Positions 35,001 to 45,549 of a stretch of DNA of 64,000 nt are shown one piece after another; within the stretch, counting starts at the first letter, position 1; each line of letters opens with the position of its first letter. The stretch comes from Dioszegia crocea. Its lineage: Eukaryota; Basidiomycota; Tremellomycetes; Tremellales; Bulleribasidiaceae. A program made the position numbers and the translations under genes. The notes under the pieces are model-generated. The model saw nothing but the letters and a program-made list of their open reading frames with translations. It was not told the DNA's origin and did no database searches. The stretch spans positions 2,395,082-2,459,081 of the forward strand of contig BCKK01000001.1 of assembly GCA_001600615.1 (NCBI GenBank), in the 5' to 3' direction.

Positions 35001-36223
35001 TCATCACTCTCCCCCCGACAACTCTAGATCGGCTGCTCCGAAACCTGGCACAGAACGATGACGAGGAAACGCGGGAAGACCGTCAGATGGCGGTCGAATA
35101 CCTGCTCTCTGCGTACAGACCGCACGATTACGACAGTATCCTCGATCTGTTTGAGAAAGCCGGGTTCTCGCGTATTCTCCTGCGTTATTACCGGGGTGAA
35201 GAACGGTGGACCGAGGCGGCCAAGGTGACAATTAAAGAAGCGGATGCGGACGTGTTTCAGGCACTGGGGGAACTCTTCGGGAAGGACAAGGACAGTACCT
35301 CTGTCGTCAAAGATTCGTATGAGAAGCTGCTCCGTATCGATACGGCGCATACGGCATCTCTCATCGATAAGTGGTGTCCATCACTCCATGATGACGCTAT
35401 TGAGAGCCTGGAGGAGAAGGGCCAGTTGTCCTACTTCCAACAACTGCTCGAGCCGGACCACAGCTCTCTCTCGAAGGAGCATCGACATCAGTACGTCGCT
35501 TTACTGAGACGGTACAACCGAGATCATGTCATTGACTATCTCGAGGGGGCAAGGGATCTTGACGTTGGGCGGATAGGAATAGAATGTGAGAGAGACGGGT
35601 TTGTTGAGGGTCAGCTTTGGGCTCTCTCTCGGCAAGGCGACCCTGAGACGTTCAAAATCGCCGGAAATATCATCCGGCAGCAAGGCGCGGATCTTGGTCA
35701 GGCTGTGCTCACTGGCGACTTTGAGCACAGTTTACAGCACCTCGAGGGGACATCACGTATGGCCATTCGACTTGCGCACAAGGACCCCACCGAAAACACC
35801 TGGTTTGCCATCCTTCAACCCATGATCGAAACCATCCAATCCATCTCCAACATCGACAAGACGGTCTCTACCCACCTCCGCACCCTTGTCCAATCCACTT
35901 TCCTCCACCTCCTGTCTTCCGGCATATCTTTTCCCAAGCTCTTCAAACGGCTCGTCGACGAGACGTCGGAAAACAAGACATCGTACGCCGAGTTCCGTAC
36001 GATTCTTACCGGGATGCTCGAGTCGTACAGGTCAGAAGGCGAGATGTTGCTCATGAGCAAGAGATTGATGGAGGCGGATCTGTTCGGAGCGGTAGAGGAG
36101 CTCAGCAAGAAGAGGCAGTGCGGATGGCGGCCCGTGTCGAGGGTGTGTAGTTGCGGCGAGGAGGTGGTCGAGGGGTTAGTGTTGGGCTCGGGAATCATGG
36201 CGCACAAGGGTTGTGTGGCTTAG
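32092..36223 (+). CDS. VPS8: CORVET complex subunit Vps8
   Basis: Subunit of the early-endosomal CORVET tether that binds Rab5/Vps21. The N-terminal 230 residues are disordered and Ser/Glu-rich. A beta-propeller follows (MIAVGTETGHVLVYSF, VTAIRISSDQTYVAVGHASGNIHLWDL, HHIGFVAARHTAVVSGDAAGKVFWW), then a long alpha-solenoid with the clear Vps8 block VDLTSLFEGLAQSSVEAYL, NEEFDLAEAVIWSVDPLSLDINQ and CEKHSLWDALIHVYTRALLDYVTP. The last big exon (from about 34230) is almost intron-free. The C-terminus ends RPVSRVCSCGEEVVEGLVLGSGIMAHKGC, with too few Cys/His for the RING-H2 finger found in yeast Vps8. Start MDDDPLST is the first Met with good context. The stop is 12 nt from that of the convergent ACBD gene. 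Confidence 0.93.
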
Positions 36224-36235
36224 AATCTGTCATTA

Positions 36236-36992
36236 TCATGATGCATTTCGAAGAAGATCTGCTATCTGTGTCCGACCGGTGATGGTGGCTAGTTCTAAGG
36301 GCGTTTGGTCGTCTTCGTCCTGAGGTGTTAGTTGGGCCGCACTGTAATCTCACCTTTGCGCTTATGTCGGCCCCGTAGCTTAACAGCAAAGATGCCATTT
36401 CGGCAAGACCTCTATCTGCGGCGAGGTGTAATGGAGTATTGCCCTCCGTATCAGCTCGAATGGGAGAGGGCGACTCACATACTCATCCCGCTCATTGACG
36501 AGCCCAGGAGTTTCTAATAATGAGGCTACTTTGGCGCGGTCATCCGCTATCACAGCTTCGTGTAGCTCGCTCGCTCCTCTGATAGTCAGCTGACCTGTTC
36601 TACACTACTTGTGACTTACCGCTCCTCGCCGCCTGCAGACATGGTGCTGACTTTCACTCCCATTCCTTTGGGTCCCTGGCTCTGTCTCGTCCAACCCAGC
36701 TCCTCCGCAATGATCATGTACCTTTCGCGGGCATCGCCCGCTTCAGAATATCTCAAAGATTGCTCTACCCAGGCATCATACTTTGCCCGAGCGGTAGGGT
36801 TGAAAAAGGAAGGGCGTGAGCCATCACTGGTCGATGAGCTTGAGACTGGCGAGGAACCCACGGTTGACCGACGGTAGCTAGTTTATACAGGCCATATAGC
36901 TCGAGTTTAGCATCGTTCGATAGCTTTGCTGCTGAGGGAGACGTAGACAACCAATCTGAGGCTGCGTTGAAGGTGTCTGATGGCTCTTCCAT
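36236..36992 (-). CDS. Acyl-CoA-binding domain protein with ankyrin repeats (ACBD6-like)
   Basis: Five exons (131, 207, 100, 90, 84 nt) give 203 residues. The acyl-CoA-binding domain occupies residues 1-95: FNAASDWLSTSPSAAKLSNDAKLELYGLYKLATVG, SRPSFFNPTARAKYDAWVEQ and YMIIAEELGW, including the YKxAT and KxxAW ligand positions. Two ankyrin repeats follow (ASELHEAVIADDRAKVASLL; GNTPLHLAADRGLAEMASLLLSYGADI; TPLELATITGRTQIADLL). The first intron is only 35 nt (36827-36861) and lies inside the acyl-CoA domain; without removing it the frame breaks. ACBD6-type proteins bind long-chain acyl-CoA and modulate lipid acylation or N-myristoylation. Head-to-head with CSN6 (150 bp). Confidence 0.92.
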
Positions 36993-37142
36993 GGTAGTAA
37001 CTGGGCGGTGTCAGGTGTATAGTGAATTCTGAAACTTCTTAAGGATATCCGCACGGGCTTCGCGTTCGCGAGGTATGATGATCTGCGAGAGGTGTATGAT
37101 ATCTGCATCATACTTCTTCCATCCGGAACAGTATACAGCAAA

Positions 37143-38479
37143 ATGGAACAGTCTACGTCCTACGTGCTGGAGAATGGGGTCAGCTCAGGTCTGACATTGA
37201 ATCTGTATGTCTTCCATCACTTGTCACCTAGCTGAGGTGGCGCTATTCGCTGACATCACAGACACCCACTCGCCATCCTCAACATCTCCGACCATGTAAC
37301 CCGCGATCGTCTCACTGCTTCAAAGACGAAAAGTGAGTGTAACTGGGAGACACTATGCTGACATCAGTCACGGGTGCTTTGCTCGGCACCCAAGCAAACC
37401 GACAAGTGGCCGTTGTCAACTCTTTCGAAATGGCCCTAGTGGTCGAGTCTGCTGAACCTACATTCGACCAAGATTTCTTCGAGAGGAGAAAAGAGCAGTG
37501 TAGGATTTACGCTGAACATCTGTAGTAGCATAGCTGATATATAGTCAAACAGGTTTTCCCGACTCTAGACGTGATTGGATGGTATTCCGTTGGGTCTACG
37601 CCCAGCGTCGAGGATTTGCGTTTGCAGGAACAGGTAGGCCTACTCGTGTTACATCCTCTAACATCGTAGTTCTCTGGTCTGATCGACACGCCCATATTCC
37701 TCCAGTTCAACACCGAGATACCAGCGGGCGCCAAAGATCTACCTTTGACGATCTATGAATCGGCGTTATCCGAAGGCAAGGAAGCGGACGCTGGAGCAAA
37801 GTTCGTCAAGCTCGAATATGGGATTGAGACTGGTGAAGCAGAGCGTATCGCGGTAGATGGTGCTCAGAGTGGTGGGATGGGTGCGGAAGACGATAGTCAA
37901 GGTGGATTTCCTTCCTGCCCGAGCGCTGTACCAAGCTCATACTCCCAGTGGTCGGCAGTCTTGTCACACAGCGGAATGCCATTCGCATGTTATATGAGAG
38001 AATAGAAATCCTGACGACATATGTCCAAGCTGTTTCTCAAGGTAAGCCGGACCGTAAGGTCTCTACTGACCTAGTAGGAAAGGCGAAACCCGATCACAAT
38101 ATCCTTCGTCAGATCTCGGCTCTTATCGCTGGACTACCTACCATGGACGCTGCCGTTTTCAGATCGGAGCTGGAAGATGTAAGTTGTCTCTTGATATGGC
38201 CACCGGGACATGACTGATTCTCCAGGAATATGCCGACGTCCAATTGGCAGATGTCTTCACCACCCTTACAAAACAGCTGAACGCACTCAGCGACGTGAGT
38301 TGTACCTAATTCCATCGGCGACTCGGCTGACAACACAGTACACCGACCGCCACCACTCGATCTACCCTGCGACTCAGGACGAGTTCCAGTCGTCGAGGGG
38401 AGGCGGAGGCGGCGGGATGAAGGGCTTTGGTGGGATGGAGGGCATGCCAAACATGGGCATGGGCCGACGAAAGCGATGA
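37143..38479 (+). CDS. CSN6: COP9 signalosome subunit 6
   Basis: MPN-domain (inactive, JAMM-less) subunit of the COP9 signalosome that removes Nedd8 from cullins. After MEQSTSYVLENG, the exons join as LTLNLHPLAILNISDHVTRDR and ITGALLGTQANRQVAVVNSFEM, which match Csn6 more closely than Rpn8 or eIF3f. The JAMM HxH is absent, as expected. Further blocks: FDQDFFERRKEQFKQVFPTLDVIGWYSVG, QFSGLIDTPIFLQFN, PLTIYES and the MPN C-terminal helices (VGSLVTQRNAIRMLYERIEILTTYVQAV, LRQISALIAGLPTMDAAVFRSELE, DVQLADVFTTLTKQLNALSD). The end is a Gly/Met-rich tail GGGGGGMKGFGGMEGMPNMG. At least seven exons. Confidence 0.93.
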
Positions 38480-38808
38480 TTGGGCAGTCATAGAGGAGCC
38501 TCACGAAGTCGTGTTGTACATATCATGCAGTTATCAGTAGAGCATCAGCTCGACGGCCTTACTGAGTGATCTTGATAGATTCACAGCATAAAATTTCCGA
38601 AGCCGTCGCGTCCGAAGCTTTTGGGGGGATGCCGTAAGGTCTAAAGCCATCCAAGCTTGTGTTGCTGGACCCTATACACACTATATACACACCCAAACAT
38701 CTACATACAGTAAAGGTCAAGCTCGTTGCTCTGGTAGTCGACCCCCGAGCCCACGCCGAGATGCGATCTTAATCCGCCGAGGATCTCCCCTCTGAGAACT
38801 ACCTCGCC
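38480..38808. other. Spacer between CSN6 and the Sly41-type gene
   Basis: A 329-bp region between two plus-strand genes; it should contain the CSN6 3' UTR and the promoter of the transporter. A TA-alternating patch (CTATACACACTATATACACAC, about 38671-38691) could act as a core promoter. No other feature is seen. Confidence 0.45.
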
Positions 38809-40385
38809 ATGTCCGATCACCGTCAACGAGCGCCTTTCGCCCGTCTGTCATCGGTGGTTGACTTGAGCGGCTCCATCGAACCTAAGCCAAACGGACATCA
38901 CATCCTATCCAGCTCTCCACTACAATCACCATGGCAGGCTCGGCTGAATGGATTCCCCCTCGACAAGCCTCCATCGGGGTATACCAGCGAAAGCCCTTCA
39001 CGAGTCTCATCCCCTGCTCCCAACCCCTTCGCCATACCCACCTTCACCGTCCCCAAAGTCGATACGATACGCTTCGTATCGCTATGCATACTATGGTATG
39101 GTTCGTCGGCCCTATCATCAAATACAGGCAAAGTCATCATGACGAGCTTTAGATTTCCCGTGACAATGACGATAATACAATTCTTCTTTGTCGCGGGGTA
39201 TTGCATGATCATCAGCAAGCTGGGATGGACGGCGAGGCTGCGGCCGGTGAGCTGGACACATATACGGAGTACCCTGCCTATGGCGGCGTTCCAAGTGGGA
39301 GGGCACATATGCAGCTCCCTCGCAATTAGTCGGGTGCCAGTGAGCACCGTGCACACCATCAAAGTGAGCTTAAAATTACCGCAACCAAAATTGCTCCGGC
39401 TGACATCTAGGCCCTATCCCCCCTCTTCACAGTCCTAGCATATGCTGTCCTATTCTCCGTATCCTACTCCCCCGCAACATACATCTCCCTCCTCCCCCTC
39501 ACCCTCGGCGTCATGCTGGCATGTTCCTCCGACATGTCCGCATCGAACGTGTTTGGCCTCTTTTGCGCCTTCGGATCCACCCTCATCTTCGTATCCCAAA
39601 ACATCTTCTTCAAAAAAGTCATGCCCACCAATGCCGAAGCTAGCCAGCACGGCAAGCTTGACAAAATAAACCTCCTATTCTTTTCCTCGGGCCTCGCCTT
39701 CGTCCTCATGATCCCCGTGTGGCTATACTCGGACTTTTGGCGCTTGGTCTCATATACCAATTCGAGCCCCAAATCAGACTCGGCCCTCGTCATCTACTTC
39801 TTTGCAAATGGCACCGTCCACTTTGCCCAAAACCTCCTGGCGTTCGCCATCCTCAGCTCCACATCCCCAGTCACCTACTCCATTGCGTCACTCGTCAAAC
39901 GCATTGCCGTCATATGCCTTGCAATCATCTGGTTCAACCAGTCGGTACATGTACTCCAGGGAGTTGGGATAGGGCTTACGGCGGTCGGGTTGTGGATGTA
40001 CAACAACTCGAAGCGAGATGTGGAGAAGGGGGAGAAGCGGATGCGGCAGGTGGAGGCGAGTCGGGATGGTGTCCTTCCACAAAATCTTCTCGACGCTAGT
40101 GCGATGCTGCCGGACAGCTTGCGCAAAGAATCGTCATCCCCCGTCCCCTTCTACACTTCATCCCCAATATCCACAACCCTACATCACTCGGGGTATCAAA
40201 TACCATCCAACAACTCCCATTCACACGTGTCGCCAAAAGACAAGATGCGTCCCTTCGTCCCTCCCATCGGTTCCCCTACCGCCTCCACACCCACTCGGTA
40301 TCGTAGCCTATCAAACGACCCTCCAGGCACGAACGAAACGATACGATCTCCGCGGACGGATATACTGCATCCTAACCCGACATAA
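38809..40385 (+). CDS. Triose-phosphate/nucleotide-sugar transporter family protein, Sly41-like
   Basis: Multi-spanning drug/metabolite-superfamily transporter of the endomembrane system. One intron (about 39365-39411). After a roughly 90-residue Ser/Pro-rich cytosolic tail, about ten hydrophobic segments are visible: TIRFVSLCILWYGSSAL with the family SNxxNK-like SSNTGKVIM, MTIIQFFFVAGYCMI, LPMAAFQVGGHICSSLAIS, VSTVHTIKALSPLFTVLAYAVLF, YISLLPLTLGVMLAC, SNVFGLFCAFGSTLIFVSQNIFFKK, LLFFSSGLAFVLMIPVWLY, FFANGTVHFAQNLLAFAIL and SPVTYSIASLVKRIAVICLAIIWF. The K-R pair in SLVKRI is the signature of the triose-phosphate-type family (S. cerevisiae Sly41, YJL193W). A 130-residue disordered tail follows. 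Substrate unknown. Confidence 0.9.
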
Positions 40386-40431
40386 AATAGACACATAGAT
40401 AATGCATTCCGAGGATTCAGGCAGGGGGACG

Positions 40432-42057
40432 TCAAAAACCGACATCCCAAGTTCCCAGATGTGGCGCTTTCAGAGCAGCTCTTCTTGACCGCCAGTCGTC
40501 CGCACCGACGTACGCTCCGCACATTCGACGAGAGCCCGTAAAGGCGGACCGGCCGTGCATCACCCTCCAGTTGTCGATGACTATGACCGTCAATACGTGA
40601 TGAGCTGCCACTCACCGAGCATTGTTCCCGGCTGTAGGGCCGTCCAGTATTCTGCTTCCTCACTCCGTATAAGCCGCTCATACTCCCTTGCAGCCTCGTA
40701 CCAGTCTCTCACGTCCGCGGGACTCCAATGCCGACCTAGAACTCCGCGATCCTCATTGTTCCAGCGCACCTGAGCTAACTCCCCCGCTTCATCATGCCTG
40801 AGAACAGGCTGACTGATTGGCGGTCGCAGTAATGTACCTGCCGTCCCGGACGCATGTGCGGGTATGGCCAAGCGCGCGAGAGTATCGTATAGCTCAGGCC
40901 GAGTCTTTTTGAGTTGGGCAGCGACGTAGAACCCATCGACGAGTAGTGACTTCCCGCCTTGGCCGGGGGGCGGATGCGAGAGCATGTGGAATATTTGCAG
41001 ACCGGCCGGGTCGGAAAAGTATGTGGTGTCGGTATGTGCGGGAAGACCCTCAGAGCTATACGCAAGGTCGCCATGGGACATGTTGGATGTGAAATCCCAG
41101 AAGCCACCATCTCTCTGTTTCAGCTTACGTCTCTTGCACTCGGTAGTAGGTTGTGCTGGCTCACAATGCGTATCTCTTATTGGCGCTATAGTGCGTATGA
41201 GCTCCTCAGTAGCTTCCGGAGTCGCTGTGACCCCCTTCACGAAGCAGAAACCGTACATGTGCTGCACATACAGTCAGGGCCACCATTCAAGTCAGACTGG
41301 ATTGGACAGACTTACCACTTGATCCAAGAGACTTATGATACCCTCTCTTCGAGTGTCCTCAGTCATGAGCTGAGAGCATTTTACGCCAGGTGGGCTCCTC
41401 GCGATATCTCGACTCCATTCCGTCCGTCTGGCGCAGGATCAGCGTGGGGTCGTGGACCAGGTGCGCTTTTCACTCACGCAGAAGAAGAAGAAGGTTTTGA
41501 CTGCAAAGGCGGATCGTATGCTGCCTTCTGCAGGAAGCTCAGGGGGAACTTGGACGTATGGGCCTCATCCAGCCCAGACCATGATATTGTGACTTCATCA
41601 CCGGCAACGTCGAGCTGCTCGATATTGGGGTTGGCGGGGAACTGGACGGTATCAGCTTGACGCCTGACGATACTTCCTACAGCCAAAGTGGAGCTCACCT
41701 CCGACAAGGTTTTTAGGCGCTGTTTAGTCGATGGATGGAAACATTTCGGACACCGACAATGATCAAGCAGAAACTGAGTATCGCTGAAAGCGACATAAGC
41801 CGGATGTCCTCGGCTTGTGTGAATAATATGTAAGGGACTCACAAGGAAGTTGAATTTTGGTCAGGCCAAGTTATTGACACTTTGCCTAACGTCTGGGCAG
41901 CCGTGGCCTGCTGCTGTGCTACCGTCGACGAGGTGCGTAGCCATCTGCCGGTTTCTGGTCTTAGAGCTGCTCTCCCAGTTGTGGGAAGAGGTACACCATA
42001 CAGGCGGCGAGCACCTGCCGTGGATACCTGTGATACTATGCGACTGGGCAGTGCCAT
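40432..42057 (-). CDS. Trimethyllysine dioxygenase (carnitine biosynthesis)
   Basis: Fe(II)/2-oxoglutarate oxygenase that hydroxylates trimethyllysine, first step of carnitine synthesis, in mitochondria. The N-terminus MALPSRIVSQVSTAGARRLYG to RTSSTVA is a presequence. A zinc-binding N-terminal domain follows (FLLDHCRCPKCFHPSTKQR), reached by splicing a 59-nt intron. The catalytic domain shows QVHMYGFCFVKGV, GGFWDFTSNMSHGDLAYSSEGLPAHTDTTYF (H-x-D iron ligands), GLQIFHMLSHPP, GGKSLLVDGFYVAAQL and VIDNWRVMHGRSALTGSRRMCGAYVGADDW (distal His and 2-OG Arg). The last motif set separates it from gamma-butyrobetaine hydroxylase. A stretch of about 17 residues before GGFWDF (CEPAQPTTECKRRKLKQ) is in frame and may be a retained segment or an unresolved intron. 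Tail-to-tail with the Sly41-like gene. Confidence 0.92.
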
Positions 42058-42263
42058 TGAAAAGTATATATAACGGTGATGAGGGGCAGATTGGACGCTG
42101 AGCGGTCCCTTCGGCTACGTTCATAGCCCGACCCCTGACACTTTTGACTCCGACTCCGCATTCCTCAGCACCCCTGGAATCAAATCTCCTGGTCCGGAGT
42201 GAAAACTCCGGACACATGATAGGATTAGCAGCTACAACGCGTAGGCTAGGCGCTTGAGCTTTG

Positions 42264-45102
42264 TCATATGCATACAAGATTGATGCTGAGGGCCACAAGG
42301 ACCAGCTCTATGCCCGCCCGTACTAAGAAAGGATATCTTGCTCCCAGTGCAAATGTCATCCCCGCAAGACCCAAAAGCAACCACCGCACGTATCTGTTTC
42401 TCCTACAAGATCATCAGCGATGACGAAGAGTGCAGAGAAAATACTCACCCCATCAGTGCAGCTTCACCTGCACGACCGTACTCCACCGCCAGCAAGAACA
42501 CCAGAGGAGGCAGGATCCCGATAATATTCCGATCTGATGGGAAAGGATGCCTCCAATCTGCCCATATGTATCGGCCCCAGACGGGAAGGATGACAGCATC
42601 GAAGGGCATGCTGAGCGTCAGGAGATAAGTCCCAATTCGGGCTATCGTGCCGCGGTGTGTACCCTCGTCGTGAGGCACCGAGCGCCAAAGGAAGGCTAGC
42701 AAGACGAGCGAAATGAGTTGATGTGGGAGATAGAGACTGAAGAGGATGGAGATGAGAGCTTGGCTAAAGCCAAGAGTGTACGAAGGAGAGCTATGTTTGT
42801 CAGTTGAGATCTCAATCAGAAAGCTGGGAGCAGCAAACTAACGGTGTCGGCAGTGTCAATTTGGCGGGCAAAGATTTCGAGGCGGAGGCGGTCGCCCCGT
42901 TTTGCACCTTGCTTGGAGCTTTTGCGACTGACTCGAAGGCGACAATAGCGATACCCGCAAAACCAGCTGTCCAGACGGCAAGAAGCACGGCGAAGCATGC
43001 AGAGATGACGAAGTTGCCTTGCCCTACGATCAAGCTCGGGACTAGCGGAAGCTTCCAGGCGAGAGATTGCAGAGCGCATCCGCCGAGCAGCAACAGCGCT
43101 GTCTTCCAGGATTGCCTTAACGTGCCGTCGAGGGCGGAGACGAGAGACATAGGCACTGCTGGTTCAGCTCGGAGCTCTGGTCGGAGAAAAGCTGACTGAC
43201 ATTGCGAGCACTTTCGCGCGCTAGCCAACGCCAACCACCCAATACCCCACGTAACAGCCGCCATTCTGTACCTCATCACCGCCTTTGCCAGACTGGGTCC
43301 TATTGCCAACGAGGCAGATATATGAGAAACGGGACAAGCTTTGTCCTGGGTGATGTCAAGCTCGACTCCAGGCGTGCAGACTCGGTGAATGAATGGTGCT
43401 GGGATGATGTGATTTGATAGGGAGCCTCGTCGCTTGGATCCGGCAAAGACCTGCATTTCGGTCAGTCCGCCGCAGGTGTATCGAGCAGTGATGACTGGTG
43501 AGTGTCCTAGACATGTCAGCAGCGGCAGTGTATACTAACATACCTTGACATTGTGGTGTCTCGTAGTCCAATTGATAGCTTGCCAAAGAGGCCGCGTTGA
43601 TTGGAAGGTGAAGACTGAAGTGAAGCGGTGTGTCTATTCCAGTATCTGCAGGGTCAGCAAATACTGATACAACGACTCACTTGAACGCCAATCCAAACTT
43701 TTGACTGAGCCGATCAGGGCCGAAGCGCCGTGCCCCAGTATCTCGGATGCCTCGATCTCCAGGTGCCCCGTGACTGACTCCAATTGTACACTGAAGATAC
43801 CAGCTACATCATCGGTGTGCACTCCCTCTCCCACGAGAGGGAACGGCTTGGTCTCGTCCTTCAGCCAAGGGATCCGGGAGACATTCGCCTCTACCGGTCG
43901 GCAGGAAGATTGTGTCGGGCAATAGAAGATTTGGGGCAGAGCGGTGGATCCCCATCGAGCCAATATCGCCATTGAGCTATCCGCCACCTGGATCCGGTGT
44001 TTCTCTCCTACCGAAGTAGACCCCTGTCGATCGACTACATCATCCGACAGCCATCGTTTGAGTTTTGCGAGTCGAATATCCCGCGCGTTCGCATTCCCAG
44101 CTTCGAGTAATGCCCGAGCAACGGCCCAGCGGATCTGATGGCACCATACGATAGCCTGATGATCCACCGCCGTCCAAGCCCCCGGTAGGCCCGAGGTGAA
44201 GACTGTGAAGCCGTCCTTCTCGTCGAGGTCAGGCGGACCCAGTGCGCAAGTGTCAGAAACAACTTGAGTATCGGAGAGTCCACCGCAGATCGAGACCAGA
44301 AGTGGGGATGGCCGTTGCTTCTGATAAGACGCCAGGTCGGTATAAACGGATTCGGTCGTAGCATCAATGGGCGCTGGGGAGATGGTATGGGGAGTAGCCA
44401 TGGTGACAATGAAGCTGACGCTGGCTTCATCGGCGTTTTTGGCAGCTAGACGAGCTACAATCCCACCCATCGAATGACCGAGGAGGATGACTGGAGGATT
44501 CCGAGCGCCGGGGTAGAGTGAACGGACGTGCTGGATTGCCGCAGCGACATAGGCCGCTTGTTGGAGTAAAGTAGGGCCATGGAGAGCGGAGAACTCCTCG
44601 TTGAGGTCCACTGGAGGTTTCAGCCAGAGCTCTGCAGTGTGATTTGGAGCAAGACTCACCAGTGAAGAAGTCAAGCTTGGACGTGTCAGAGGGGAATTCC
44701 TCTTGTCCCCTCGTTTCGCCATAGAATTGCCTGGACGCCGAGGACGCTATGGACCGGACTTGGGAGTACGAGCCCGCGTTACCAGGTACAAAGATCACAG
44801 GTAAACCAGATGGCTGTGAAGTCAGTTCAAGTCGATTCCGTGATACCTTCTCCTACTCCAATCCAGAAACTCACCTGCTCCTCTTTGTCCCATCCTTGCT
44901 CGCGATACCAAAACAGCCTGTATCGTTTCATTGGCGAAGCCTCCCACGGTATCTCGACATACGACGGCGTCATCCAGCTCATCTCGCAGCCCCATGTCCC
45001 GGCATTGGTGAGGTCGTTCGCGAATTGGCGGTAGACGACCCATGTCAGAGCGATGGAAAGGATGGTGGAGGCGAAGAGCCAAGGTCGATTGAGCGGTGTC
45101 AT
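42264..45102 (-). CDS. BST1: GPI inositol-deacylase (Bst1/PGAP1)
   Basis: ER membrane lipase that removes the acyl chain from inositol of GPI anchors, a quality-control and export step. An N-terminal signal-anchor ([27 protein letters not shown]) precedes [27 protein letters not shown] and [23 protein letters not shown]. The lipase elbow is [19 protein letters not shown], then [13 protein letters not shown] and [20 protein letters not shown]. These are the hallmark PGAP1 blocks with Ser, His and Asp. The C-terminal half is hydrophobic with many helices ([100 protein letters not shown]). The final exon ends [14 protein letters not shown] few central exon joints are uncertain. Confidence 0.92.
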
Positions 45103-45549
45103 CTGCGTCGAGACGCGTCCGCTGGCGTCTGTTTGAGATGGTACAGCTGACAGGAGTCAACTGTACTGCTCATCGCAAGCTAGACGGGGCGAAGGATGAA
45201 ATGTGAGTTGGGTGAGTTGTGGGTGAGGATAGATGACAGAGATGAAGTGGAATTTCGCGCAGGACGAGCTGGCACTCGTCGCCAAAGGACTCTTACAGCT
45301 AGTACACTCTCTACTCTAGATTTCCAACTCCATGTGGGCATATAATGCGCACTCTAGAACCCGGACAGATATATTGCATGTCCCAATAATGATTGCTTGT
45401 CGCACATAGAGTGTGACGATATTAAGACGGCGTGCCAGTTCACCATTTTCTTCTCTTCCTACTAATTGTCCCCACTTCACACATGCCATCTTCCACCCCG
45501 ACTCATTCCTCTTATGTCAAAGATCACTCTTCACACTCGTTCTCGATCC
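45103..45549. other. Spacer between two minus-strand genes
   Basis: A 447-bp region with the BST1 promoter next to 45103 and the 3' flank of the disordered-protein gene. No RNA gene or ORF of note. Confidence 0.45.

Noticed and set aside
2397..36223. A functional cluster linking Fsc1-like, Nbr1-like and Vps8 genes in vacuolar traffic
   Set aside because: They are interspersed with unrelated housekeeping genes over 34 kb; proximity is most easily explained by chance.
36858..36884. Apparent frameshift with an 11-nt near-duplication in the acyl-CoA-binding gene
   Set aside because: A 35-nt intron (GTGGGT...ACCAG) restores the frame and the consensus YKLATVGQ-DGSRPSFF, and total exon length is exactly 204 codons.
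40959..41660. 233-codon plus-strand frame
   Set aside because: It is antisense to conserved trimethyllysine dioxygenase exons.
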